Below are positions 8,933 to 17,954 of a stretch of DNA of 64,000 bases, piece by piece. Made by a program: the position numbers and the translations under genes. Every line of letters starts with the position of its first letter. Within the stretch, counting starts at the first letter, position 1. The notes below the pieces were generated by a model that worked only from the letters and a program-made list of their open reading frames with translations, searched no databases and was not told the origin of the DNA. The stretch is from Gammaproteobacteria bacterium (lineage in GTDB: Bacteria > Pseudomonadota > Gammaproteobacteria > Legionellales > Legionellaceae), in contig JABDAB010000001.1 in assembly GCA_013289415.1 (NCBI GenBank), positions 80,891-144,890 on the forward strand, written 5' to 3'.

Positions 8933-9562
8933 ATGGGCACTAAGCAGACGCCTTTAGAGTTAAAATTAATCGCAACTCCAGATGCGTGGCGTCTTTATTC
9001 TGCAAGAAAAGTGGATGAGCGCTTCAATACATTTGAGCAGCGTGTGTTACAACGAGATCGCTATACCTGTCGATTTTGTGGTTTTCAAGCCAGGCTTTAT
9101 CAGGATGTTATTAATCTTGATGGTAATTACACTAACAATAAACCAGATAATCTCGTAACAGCATGTTGTTTTTGCTCGCAATGTTTTTTTATGGAGTCAG
9201 TTGGTGTTGGGGGGTATGGAGGCGGGACGTTGATCTATTTACCTGAGTTGTCTCAAGCTGAACTGAACAGCCTTTGCCATGTTGTTTTTTGTGCTATTAC
9301 CAATGACACAGGTTATAAAAGTAGCGCGCAAACGATTTACCGTAGCTTCAAATTTCGTTCACAAGCGGTCGAGGAAAAGTTTGGTGAGGGAACTAGTGAT
9401 CCAGCAATCTTTGGCCATTTGTTGATTGATTCGGGGCATGTTGCGGACGAATGCTCTAGAAAAATAGTGACCGATATTAGGTTGTTGCCTTCCATGGCGA
9501 AGTTTAGGAAACAAATTGAAGGTTGGGCCGCCAGTGCTCTGGAAGAAATTGCAGAAAAATAA
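8933..9562 (+). CDS. icmJ: Dot/Icm coupling-complex protein IcmJ/DotN
   Basis: Starting at ATG 8933 the product is 209 aa, the same as L. pneumophila IcmJ/DotN (208 aa). An in-frame TTG at 8906 would add nine residues, but the ATG gives the expected N-terminus (MGTKQTPLELKL). DotN is part of the type IV coupling complex that binds the DotL C-terminal tail with IcmS-IcmW. A cysteine cluster is visible: C-x2-C (CRFC, about residue 42) and C-C-x-C-x2-C (CCFCSQC, about 82), matching the HNH-like/zinc-binding fold of DotN. No strong Shine-Dalgarno is seen. The gene lies after the hairpin at 8832. Confidence 0.9.
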   Translation: MGTKQTPLELKLIATPDAWRLYSARKVDERFNTFEQRVLQRDRYTCRFCGFQARLYQDVINLDGNYTNNKPDNLVTACCFCSQCFFMESVGVGGYGGGTLIYLPELSQAELNSLCHVVFCAITNDTGYKSSAQTIYRSFKFRSQAVEEKFGEGTSDPAIFGHLLIDSGHVADECSRKIVTDIRLLPSMAKFRKQIEGWAASALEEIAEK

Positions 9563-9591
9563 AGTGCTGCCGCCTTTCAGACGGCCATGTA

Positions 9592-9669
9592 ATGTAGGGG
9601 GTAGGGTGTAGGGACGAGCGGCGCTCGCCCTGTCTATTCATCATAATTTGTGTGGTCATCCCCCTACAT
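9592..9669 (+). other. Nested inverted repeats in the icmJ-icmB gap
   Basis: ATGTAGGGGG (9592-9601) is the exact complement of CCCCCTACAT (9660-9669), giving a 10-bp outer stem. Inside it, GGGACGAGC (9611-9619) and GCTCGCCC (9623-9630) form a GC-rich stem with a one-base bulge. This fills most of the 127-bp gap before icmB and could fold in the icmB leader RNA. The motif CCCCTACAT also occurs in the hairpin at 29514. Confidence 0.55.
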
Positions 9670-9689
9670 GAATAAATAAGGACAAAAAG

Positions 9690-12600
9690 ATGAGTAATTG
9701 GACAGAATCCTTTTTTGAAAGCGTGGATGTTTTTTTTTCGTGGCTAAGTACCGCTCTTAAACAAACAACAGAATCATATTGTGATCTTGAAACGGCGGAT
9801 AGCCCAACCGATCTGGTCGATCATGATGGGTCTTTGCTGACGGTCTTGCAAATTGACGGTATTACCGCCCTTGCCGGCACAGAAGAGTTTGCTCGCCTGG
9901 TCGAGGGTTTAACCAATGCGTTTCAGCCAGCCATGGGTCGTCCAGGCCATGCATTGCAAGTGTATTTTAGTCATGATAAACAGAATATAAAAAAACTCAT
10001 TCGAAAAATTTACGCCCCTGCCGCGGCAACTCAAAAACGTCTGGGACTGAGTCTGGACGATTTATTTAATGAACGAGTGGATTATTTATCGCAGTTTTGC
10101 GCCGAGGAGCGAGTTTATTTTGTATTGATAACCCGACCATTTAATCTGCCTTCTGATCAACTAAAAGTGGCTAATAAAGCCAAAATGAAAATGATCAGAG
10201 ACTTAAAAGCACCACCATTTAAGAGTGCACAAACCATTTATGCCGCAATCCCTGAACTACGAGATACGCACAGTGCTTATGTACGTTCTATTGTAAATGA
10301 TTTGGCTTCGTTAAATATTGTTGCCAAAGTACTGGAAGTACATGACGCAGTTCATGCAATACGAATGACTGCGGATCCTGAATTTACGTCAGACGAATGG
10401 AGAGCGAGCCTGCCTGGTGACATGATACCGGCGCGTGAAATCAATAATTTTGATGGTAACCCATCTGACTTGTTGTGGCCATCCTTGGCAAAGCAGGTGA
10501 TTCCTCGAGATGCTCAAATAATTGATAGACGCACCGTTCTAGTGGGTAACAGAATATACGCATCCAGTTATATTGATTTGTTTCCAAAAGATGTTCGACC
10601 CTTTGTGATTTTATTTTCACGGATTCTGCCCACTCACATCCCATGGCGTATTTCATTTTTACTGGAAAGTGAAGGATTAGGTACCATTAAATTCAAGGGG
10701 ATGCTGTCTTCAATTTTGAGCTTTTCTTCAGTGAACAATCGATTAATTAGTGATTCGGTCAACTTGTTAAAATATCTCAATGTTAATACGGATGAGGCGG
10801 TTATCCGTTTGCGCGTGGTTGCTACAACGTGGGCTCCAGAAGACAATTTTGCGTTGTTACGTCGCCGAAGTTCTGAGCTGGTCAAGGCTATTCAAGGCTG
10901 GGGCACAACGGACGTTTCTGAAATTTGTGGTGATCCATTTGCAGGGTTTGCAGCCAGTATGCTGGCAATAACCACAAACAGTCCAGCAGTTCCTTCAGTA
11001 GCACCGTTATCTGATGTTGTTTCCATGTTACCTATTACGAGACCCGCCTCTCCTTGGGAAACGGGGGCTCTATTATTTCGTTCACCTGATGGGAAACCTT
11101 GGCCGTTTCAGCCCGGTTCAAGTCAACAAACAACGTGGATTGATTTGGTATACGCGCGCCCAGGGTCAGGAAAATCAGTCTTGTCTAGCGCGCAAAATCT
11201 TGCGCTGTGCTTGTCCGCCGGTTTATCTCGACTGCCTCGAATAGCCATTATCGATATCGGCCCTTCAAGCAGTGGTTTGATCTCGTTATTACAGGAAGCT
11301 CTACCTGCTTCCAGTCGACATTTGGTGGCATATCACCGTTTGCGGATGGCACCCGAATACTCGATTAATCCTTTTGATACCCAACTAGGTTGTCGTCATC
11401 CAACTGCCGGTGAGCGAGCTTTTTTAGTTAATTTCTTAACTCTGTTAACCACCCCGTTGGGTGCGGCAAAGCCCTATGATGCAATGCCTGATTTAGCGGG
11501 TATGGTCGTGGATGAATTGTACAAAAGTTTAGCGGATGAGTTTAAGCCAACACCTTACGATCCAGGTGTTGAGGAGTTTATTGATAGCATTTTGGAAGAA
11601 ATTGGGTTTATGCGTGATTCCAAATCAACCTGGTGGGAGGTTACAGATGCGCTTTATTCGGCGGGCTTTGTCCATGAGGCCATGCTGGCCCAGCGATATG
11701 CCATGCCGTTGCTTGCTGATGCGGCATCAATTTGTCGCTCACCATCGATTGAAGATTTATATGAAAAAGTGACAGCACCTACCGGTGAGTCGCTGATTAA
11801 TTCTTTTTCCAGGATGATATCGGGTGCTGTGCGAGAATACCCGATTTTGTCACGGGTAACTGCATTCGATATTGGTGATGCGCGTGTGGTTTCACTGGAT
11901 TTGGATGAGGTAGCCAAGAGCGGTGGGGATGCTGCTGATCGTCAAACCTCCGTTATGTATATGCTTGCTCGTTATGTGTTGGCTCGCAATTTTTATTTGA
12001 CAGAAAATAGCATGACTAATGTTCCTGAACAATACAGGCTTTATCATTCTGAACGGGTTAGAGAGATAAGAGATGATCCCAAGCGGATCGTTTATGATGA
12101 GTTTCATCGTACATCAAAATCAGCTGCTGTTCGCGACCAGGTCATTATTGATATGCGAGAAGGCAGAAAATGGAACGTGCAAATTTCATTATTATCACAA
12201 TCTATGGACGACTTCGATGCTATTATGGTTGATTTCGCCACGTCTATTTACATCATGGATGCAGGTCCGACACAGGCCATTGAAAAAACAGCTAAAGTTT
12301 TCGGTTTGTCAGATACAGCAAAAGAAGCCTTGAGAACACGTGTGCATGGTCCCCGCGAAGGAGGAGCCACGTTTCTTGCACAATACGCGATTAAATCGGG
12401 TTGGAGTGTGCAGCTATTAACCTTGACCTTGGGTCCAATTGAGCTATGGGCATTTAGTACCACACCTGCTGATGCCAGCGTAAGAAATCAATTGTATCGA
12501 CACATAGGGCCTGCTGAAGCCAGGCGATTTCTTGCTTCATTGTTTCCAAGCGGCTCTGTGACCAAAGAAATCACCGAGCGCTTGAATGCGCTAAAAGAAG

Positions 12601-12716
12601 AGGTCGGCTTGATTGAGGATGACACCAAGCTCAGCGTGGTCGATCAATTCGTCAATGACATACTGGATACATATGCTCGTGATCCGAATAGTAAGAGTAT
12701 GGCGTTGATCAGATAG
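9690..12716 (+). CDS. icmB: Dot/Icm ATPase IcmB/DotO
   Basis: The 1008-aa product equals IcmB/DotO in length (1009 aa), the VirB4-like cytoplasmic ATPase that forms hexamers at the base of the type IVB machine. Walker A YARPGSGKS is near residue 490 and the Walker B-type acidic strand RIVYDEFHRT near 800. The N-terminal 450 residues are the system-specific domain. AAGGAC lies 7 bases before ATG 9690, after a structured 127-bp leader. Its last 73 bases overlap the end of the convergent glycosyltransferase gene on the other strand. Confidence 0.95.
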   Translation: MSNWTESFFESVDVFFSWLSTALKQTTESYCDLETADSPTDLVDHDGSLLTVLQIDGITALAGTEEFARLVEGLTNAFQPAMGRPGHALQVYFSHDKQNIKKLIRKIYAPAAATQKRLGLSLDDLFNERVDYLSQFCAEERVYFVLITRPFNLPSDQLKVANKAKMKMIRDLKAPPFKSAQTIYAAIPELRDTHSAYVRSIVNDLASLNIVAKVLEVHDAVHAIRMTADPEFTSDEWRASLPGDMIPAREINNFDGNPSDLLWPSLAKQVIPRDAQIIDRRTVLVGNRIYASSYIDLFPKDVRPFVILFSRILPTHIPWRISFLLESEGLGTIKFKGMLSSILSFSSVNNRLISDSVNLLKYLNVNTDEAVIRLRVVATTWAPEDNFALLRRRSSELVKAIQGWGTTDVSEICGDPFAGFAASMLAITTNSPAVPSVAPLSDVVSMLPITRPASPWETGALLFRSPDGKPWPFQPGSSQQTTWIDLVYARPGSGKSVLSSAQNLALCLSAGLSRLPRIAIIDIGPSSSGLISLLQEALPASSRHLVAYHRLRMAPEYSINPFDTQLGCRHPTAGERAFLVNFLTLLTTPLGAAKPYDAMPDLAGMVVDELYKSLADEFKPTPYDPGVEEFIDSILEEIGFMRDSKSTWWEVTDALYSAGFVHEAMLAQRYAMPLLADAASICRSPSIEDLYEKVTAPTGESLINSFSRMISGAVREYPILSRVTAFDIGDARVVSLDLDEVAKSGGDAADRQTSVMYMLARYVLARNFYLTENSMTNVPEQYRLYHSERVREIRDDPKRIVYDEFHRTSKSAAVRDQVIIDMREGRKWNVQISLLSQSMDDFDAIMVDFATSIYIMDAGPTQAIEKTAKVFGLSDTAKEALRTRVHGPREGGATFLAQYAIKSGWSVQLLTLTLGPIELWAFSTTPADASVRNQLYRHIGPAEARRFLASLFPSGSVTKEITERLNALKEEVGLIEDDTKLSVVDQFVNDILDTYARDPNSKSMALIR

Positions 12717-14113
12717 GAGCTGAAAAATATACCGGGGCCTAAGACGAACCCAAATGCAAGAACCGTCATCAGCGGGAATATCAGATAATTTGATGAGGAT
12801 TGAGTCAGGTCTTGATGTTCCACCTCGGGAGATGAATCAATTTTTGATAAAAGATACGTCAACAGTAATAAGCCATAAAACAAATATGAACCGAAGCTCA
12901 GTTTTTCAAAAATAGAAGGCATGTATATAGAGTGCCTGATCCAGATGGGGATATTAATCAAAAACAAACACATGAACCATGTGATAATCCTATTTTTTTT
13001 TGTAACTGCTAGAGGGGTGATATTGACACTCGGAGAACGGTCAGATTTGAGTGCAGGTTGAACGAAAACCACAGATATCTGAGACCAGGTAATTAAGAGG
13101 GGAAACAAGAGTATCGGAAAATAGTATAGCCAGCTAAAAGGACTGATCAACAACATCATAACCAATGTCAGACAGAATTGCTGATGGTGCTTATCATCCC
13201 TTTGGATGGAATATATTTTTTTCAAATACCATACAAGACAACCGAGGGCTAACAGAATATGGAGTGATTGAACCCATCTCAGATTATCCAATGTAGAGGA
13301 ATTAACGAATATCCGAAACAAAAAACCATAGATGGAGGCATTCCAGCTATCGCCATACCAGGTTACACGCGGCATTAGTTTGAAGTAATTAAAATAGATA
13401 TCCATACCATAGTTTAGTAATGGTATGAGCCACATGATAAGTACAGTCATGGCCATGATGACCAGCATTTTATAATGGCGTTGTCTTAAGACGTAAAAAA
13501 ATAATAAACCTGGAAATAGCTTTATTGAAATGATAATCCCCCACAGCACACCGGCAAGAATATAACGGCTCTTTCGATAAGAGTAGTAACCAAAAATTAG
13601 AAAAAAAGCTAGATAAGATCCTATCTGTGCAATGGCTGTATTTGCCATTGTTGAAAACAGGGACAAATAAATAATGTACAGGGTTAGTTGGTGTTTTTTG
13701 ATAAATTCAGGTGAAAACGCTAATTTGAATGCGATGGACGCGGAAATCAAGCCCACTATAAACGAAATAGAAGACCAGATAATCAAGGCATGATGGATGT
13801 TTAGTTTGGATAGAGGCCAAAAAAGCATGAGAAAAATGGGTGGGTTTAGATTTGTTCCTATTGTATAGTCAGTTGGAACATATGGGATATGCAGATCAGG
13901 ATAAGCGGAATTCCCTTGAAAAAGGGACATCGATGAAGAATGAAACGCGTAAAAATCTGTTTCCAATTGATTGGTCCACATCATATAAAACAATATGCAG
14001 TAAGTCATGGCTAGTATGATCAATATAGATCTTTGGATAAAGTTCCATGAGTACAATGTTGTTATGCTGTTTTGTGGAAGCATGGGGATAGGTTGATTTT
14101 TCATTTTATACAA
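12644..14113 (-). CDS. GT-C membrane glycosyltransferase, GT87/DUF2029-like
   Basis: The 489-aa polytopic protein has around ten membrane segments. An early periplasmic loop reads TDFYAFHSSSMSLFQGNSAYPDLH. This plan (membrane anchor, short acidic motif, Y-x-D loop) is that of GT87/DUF2029 polyprenyl-phosphate-mannose-type mannosyltransferases. The start overlaps the end of icmF by 8 bases, so it is the third gene of icmH-icmF. A second in-frame ATG (MKNQPIP) lies at 14104. In L. pneumophila the transporter-like tphA occupies the icmB-icmF interval, so this is a replacement. The natural sugar donor and target are not visible. The 3' end overlaps icmB by 73 bp. Confidence 0.75.
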   Translation of the reverse strand: MYKMKNQPIPMLPQNSITTLYSWNFIQRSILIILAMTYCILFYMMWTNQLETDFYAFHSSSMSLFQGNSAYPDLHIPYVPTDYTIGTNLNPPIFLMLFWPLSKLNIHHALIIWSSISFIVGLISASIAFKLAFSPEFIKKHQLTLYIIYLSLFSTMANTAIAQIGSYLAFFLIFGYYSYRKSRYILAGVLWGIIISIKLFPGLLFFYVLRQRHYKMLVIMAMTVLIMWLIPLLNYGMDIYFNYFKLMPRVTWYGDSWNASIYGFLFRIFVNSSTLDNLRWVQSLHILLALGCLVWYLKKIYSIQRDDKHHQQFCLTLVMMLLISPFSWLYYFPILLFPLLITWSQISVVFVQPALKSDRSPSVNITPLAVTKKNRIITWFMCLFLINIPIWIRHSIYMPSIFEKLSFGSYLFYGLLLLTYLLSKIDSSPEVEHQDLTQSSSNYLIFPLMTVLAFGFVLGPGIFFSSYLINAILLLFGSRAYVSSMSLTN

Positions 14114-17030
14114 TCAAATCAGGCAAATTAAATCCATTTAATATCCCTGGAATAAATGGATTCACCTCGTTTTCTGTTTTGAGCAGGTAACGTCCTGAGT
14201 TCCCGTTTACTTCAAATAGAATTTGTAAGCTGGAAGGATCTTCCTCGTCCACGATCACATTAACTTTTTGTAGTATTTTGAAAAATGCCCACGGCCCTGT
14301 CTCTTCCAACTCATATTCCTTGCCTTCTATAGATTTTAACACCAGTTTTGCATTGGGCTGGGGCCAAGTGAAGTGCTTCATTGAGCTGCTATTTTGTGAA
14401 TCAACAAGGGAGTTTTCACCGATGGACAAGCGTAGGCTCCCAACAATGGGATCAAGGCTAAGTTTTTGCAGACTAAACTCTATATTGCTGGTTTTATCCT
14501 GGTTTGCAAAAAACATATTTGTAACAATGTTGGCGCGAATCAGCTCGGTAAGTACGCCTGGAGAAATGGGTAAAACATAATTATTTGATTCTTTAAGAGC
14601 CCATTCAGGTTTTGAAGTATCTAAGAAGGGTTTTAGGTAATTCTCAATAAAATCATTAAGAACACCACGTGTTGCAAAAAATCGATCAAAATCAGAAATA
14701 GCGATATCTTGCGTAGCCAAGGTGTCAAATGGGAAGCGTTGTGCTATGGTATTTTTGTAATCGTAAAGAACCGTTTGTTGCCATTGTTGATTGATATAGT
14801 GCTTGCAGTCAGTGATGAGGGTAAACCAAGTGTCATCAGCGATTTGTTTTGCCCATCCTGACACTGGATCCCGTAATTGTTGAGCGTAACTATACAGTGT
14901 TGTGAGTGGATTATTTAGCGTATCACCTTGGAATCGTGCTTTTGTGAGGATAAATGCTGTTTTGCCTTGGTCACTCACGACAGATAATGTTTCCAGGAAT
15001 CGCTCCAAATCATTCAGAGTCATGGTTAGACTATGTACAGCGGCATTGCTTACGAAACTCAAATCGGTAAACTTACTGGCTATTGCTTGATTAAATAATG
15101 CTGAATTATTGTCTGATTTAGGACTTGTTTCTTGCTGAATAAGGTTTACCAGTTTAGCAATTGAATCTGATTTGTAGAGCAATTGAGTCAATTCAAGTGC
15201 CTGATGGTAATCCTGTGTGTGCATTGGATTTGAGTGAAGCATAAAGTTCTGCCACCAAGCCACATATTCATAACAATAGGCTTGTTGTAGAAGAGCCTCT
15301 AAATTCCCAAGATCCTGGCGAGCTAAAACCCAATTATCAGCTCGTAGCTTATCTGTTAATGCCGGCAGGCTGGACATCACCTGATCAAAGCCTTCCTTAG
15401 TTAAATAGACGGGTATTTCTTGGCTAGCCAGTGCAAATCCGCTGATGCTCAGTGGTCGTTTTTCTTGAGAAAAAGTAGGTTTTGCAATGGAGTAGTATAA
15501 ATAGGTAGCGGGTAATGCATTAAGGTAATTTCGCGCATCAGTCACAAGGCGCTGGTTTATTAACATGGGTTGCATGGGCTGGTGGAGCGCGTCTTTCAAC
15601 AGAGCCAGTTTTTTGGAAAGGTTGTTTTGCGACGACGTTTCCCAGTGTTTTTTAAACCACACCTCGACCTCTGATTGAGACAGTCTTTGCGGTTCAGCCA
15701 ACATTAAATAAATTTTTAATGCGTTATAGCGTGCCACGGGTGATTGCTGAGTATTTGTTATGTTTGTTTCAATTTCAGCTAATAAGTCTGGTAGAAAACG
15801 ACCATTTAACGTTTGTTTTGCATCAATGCGCAATTTGTTTTTTAATTGCTGAACAATGGGAAGAGATAACGAGCTGGATGTAATGTTGTCCAATTGCGCC
15901 GATGCATTAGCCAAATGATATAGTGCTGACGTTTGATTCTTTTGGTGGTCTGCCATTGAATCATAGGTTAATAATTCTTTGCTGACGTCATCGAGTATCT
16001 GTACTGCATGTTGATGCTGAAGACCTATCCATCCCAGTGAAAGTCCCAAAACACCTGCTATGGAACTTATCATCCATTTATGAGACCGGCTTGTTGCGAT
16101 TGGGGCATGCCGCTTTGTTTTTGTATGGAATGCACGCAAGGCACCATCAATATAATAGGCCTGATAATTTGTTGATTGAGGAAATTGATCCTGAACGGTC
16201 AGCCCATACTCATGTTGAATTTTCTTATTCAGACGATCAAGGCTTACACAACCTTGTTCTGCACTTGTAAAATACAGTGCTGTGAGGCGGAATAATTTGG
16301 GTGATATATTTTGTATCAATGATTGTATTGGGGCGCGCAAGCAGGCTAATTGCAAAGGAAATTCGCGAATCAGAGTACGCTTGAGGCTAGAACGAGCCGG
16401 GTGGATTTTATGAATAACTCTTTGGCCAAGAATTTCAATAAAATGGTCGAATTGTATGTTACAGGTGTCAGCTAAGTTAGTAGGCTGGATTGTTTCATTG
16501 AGTGAAAAGCCAAAGGGTTTACTCAGTTCAGTGGCATGCTCATGTTGAAAAAATTCACAAAATCCAGCCAATACATCCATTTTGGTAAATATAATGGTTG
16601 TATCAACCGGGTAACCCAAGCTCAAGCCAAAACCTTCAAGAAATTGTGCATGATCTTTGCTGAGGTCGATTAACTGCAGAGGTTCGGCGATGAACAATGC
16701 CTTGATATCAACGCATAGAATAATGCCGCTAATTTTTACAGCAGAGTGACATTTATTTAATTGTTTGAGTGTATATTGCAAGCCATTTTTACTATGATTT
16801 AGCCATGATTCGCCCAACTCAAGAACAATGCTATCCTGTGTGTAATAAATATCAGCGTGTCGTTCAATGTGGACCTTCAGATGTTCGTAGTGACTTTGGC
16901 GAAGTAACGTTGTTTTACCCTGGTCGGTCTTGCCTGTAAGAAGTAAGAATGAGATGGCATGTTGCTGTGGTTTTAACTGATTGATGATTTTTTTTAGCGC
17001 ATTACAAAGCGCCTGCAGCGATTGGTCCAT
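14106..17030 (-). CDS. icmF: Dot/Icm protein IcmF
   Basis: The 974-aa product matches L. pneumophila IcmF (973 aa), the TssM homologue that with IcmH/DotU stabilises the type IVB core and places it at the pole. A Walker A G-x4-GKT is present at residues 33-40 (GKTDQGKT). Membrane segments are near 320-340 after a large cytosolic domain (for example DTTIIFTKMD, the G-domain-like NKXD region). The periplasmic C-terminal half is IcmF-specific. It starts 3 bases after icmH stops and overlaps the next gene by 8 bases. Confidence 0.93.
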   Translation of the reverse strand: MDQSLQALCNALKKIINQLKPQQHAISFLLLTGKTDQGKTTLLRQSHYEHLKVHIERHADIYYTQDSIVLELGESWLNHSKNGLQYTLKQLNKCHSAVKISGIILCVDIKALFIAEPLQLIDLSKDHAQFLEGFGLSLGYPVDTTIIFTKMDVLAGFCEFFQHEHATELSKPFGFSLNETIQPTNLADTCNIQFDHFIEILGQRVIHKIHPARSSLKRTLIREFPLQLACLRAPIQSLIQNISPKLFRLTALYFTSAEQGCVSLDRLNKKIQHEYGLTVQDQFPQSTNYQAYYIDGALRAFHTKTKRHAPIATSRSHKWMISSIAGVLGLSLGWIGLQHQHAVQILDDVSKELLTYDSMADHQKNQTSALYHLANASAQLDNITSSSLSLPIVQQLKNKLRIDAKQTLNGRFLPDLLAEIETNITNTQQSPVARYNALKIYLMLAEPQRLSQSEVEVWFKKHWETSSQNNLSKKLALLKDALHQPMQPMLINQRLVTDARNYLNALPATYLYYSIAKPTFSQEKRPLSISGFALASQEIPVYLTKEGFDQVMSSLPALTDKLRADNWVLARQDLGNLEALLQQAYCYEYVAWWQNFMLHSNPMHTQDYHQALELTQLLYKSDSIAKLVNLIQQETSPKSDNNSALFNQAIASKFTDLSFVSNAAVHSLTMTLNDLERFLETLSVVSDQGKTAFILTKARFQGDTLNNPLTTLYSYAQQLRDPVSGWAKQIADDTWFTLITDCKHYINQQWQQTVLYDYKNTIAQRFPFDTLATQDIAISDFDRFFATRGVLNDFIENYLKPFLDTSKPEWALKESNNYVLPISPGVLTELIRANIVTNMFFANQDKTSNIEFSLQKLSLDPIVGSLRLSIGENSLVDSQNSSSMKHFTWPQPNAKLVLKSIEGKEYELEETGPWAFFKILQKVNVIVDEEDPSSLQILFEVNGNSGRYLLKTENEVNPFIPGILNGFNLPDLIV

Positions 17031-17033
17031 TTA

Positions 17034-17810
17034 TTATCCAACTTGCGGAATATGTCCGAGTAAAAGTGTCTGTGCTTTATGCTCAAGTAAAGTATGGCTG
17101 CCAATATAGCTAAATGCCAGCATGCTCAGGGCTACCAAGCTCACGGTTACAATGGGCTTATGGTTGGTCGGTTCACGAGATATCTTGGTTTGTTCCTTGA
17201 ATAGTCGTGAGGGTTTATTGACTCGATTTTCCTGAATTAATTGATATAACTCTTCGATTAAATTATCCAGTTTCTGGCGGCCATCAGCGCGAAAATGTTG
17301 CTCACCCTCAAAGCCTGTGATCAGGCAATAATAAGCTAGCTCTAGTATATCTAAATATTGATTTATCCGTTGCTTAATAAAGTTGATAATCTCGAAAAAA
17401 CGGCTTTGCGGCTCTGTTCTGTCCAGTGAGGCAGGTGTGAACGATTTAAATTCTGCAGGCTCATTGTTCAGGCGCAAATAATTTTTGCCCAGTAGTTCGT
17501 CAACAGTGGCACTTAGCAGATAGTCTGCTATTACAATGAACTCGCTAGCATACTGTTGGCCTGCTAATCGACTATGAAAAGCAAATAATTCATGTTCAAT
17601 ATTGTCACGAATGTCATCAATTTTTGGAAGCGTTGGGCTGAGGCATAGCCTCTCCATCAAAGACAGCAAAGGGCTTGCAGCCGCTACCAGCGGATTGGTT
17701 GTGGATGAGGTAACAAATAATTTGGAACGAAAATAACCCTGAGGAATTCGAGGGTTGTCAGTTGCTATAATATTGCTTACAAGTGAGGCTAAATAGGGTT
17801 CCGCTGACAT
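17034..17810 (-). CDS. icmH: Dot/Icm protein IcmH/DotU
   Basis: The 258-aa product matches IcmH/DotU (261 aa; TssL family), partner of IcmF in stabilising the type IVB core. It has a cytosolic helical domain (about 20-200; NPLVAAASPLLSLMERL and ADYLLSATVDELL are typical). A single C-terminal membrane segment (about 220-242) leaves a short periplasmic tail. GGAGTAAACC precedes ATG 17810. The 144 bp upstream to the next gene should hold the promoter of icmH-icmF. The operon faces icmB. Confidence 0.93.
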   Translation of the reverse strand: MSAEPYLASLVSNIIATDNPRIPQGYFRSKLFVTSSTTNPLVAAASPLLSLMERLCLSPTLPKIDDIRDNIEHELFAFHSRLAGQQYASEFIVIADYLLSATVDELLGKNYLRLNNEPAEFKSFTPASLDRTEPQSRFFEIINFIKQRINQYLDILELAYYCLITGFEGEQHFRADGRQKLDNLIEELYQLIQENRVNKPSRLFKEQTKISREPTNHKPIVTVSLVALSMLAFSYIGSHTLLEHKAQTLLLGHIPQVG

Positions 17811-17954
17811 GGTTTACTCCTTAGGCCTATAAACAGTTCTTATAGTTACTACGTTATCCTGAAAAGAAGAAAATGTCTACTGTTTGCACTGAATAACAGG
17901 GATTTTTGGCGGGGCATAATCGCGCATATTACATCAAAAAAATGTATCATCTCG

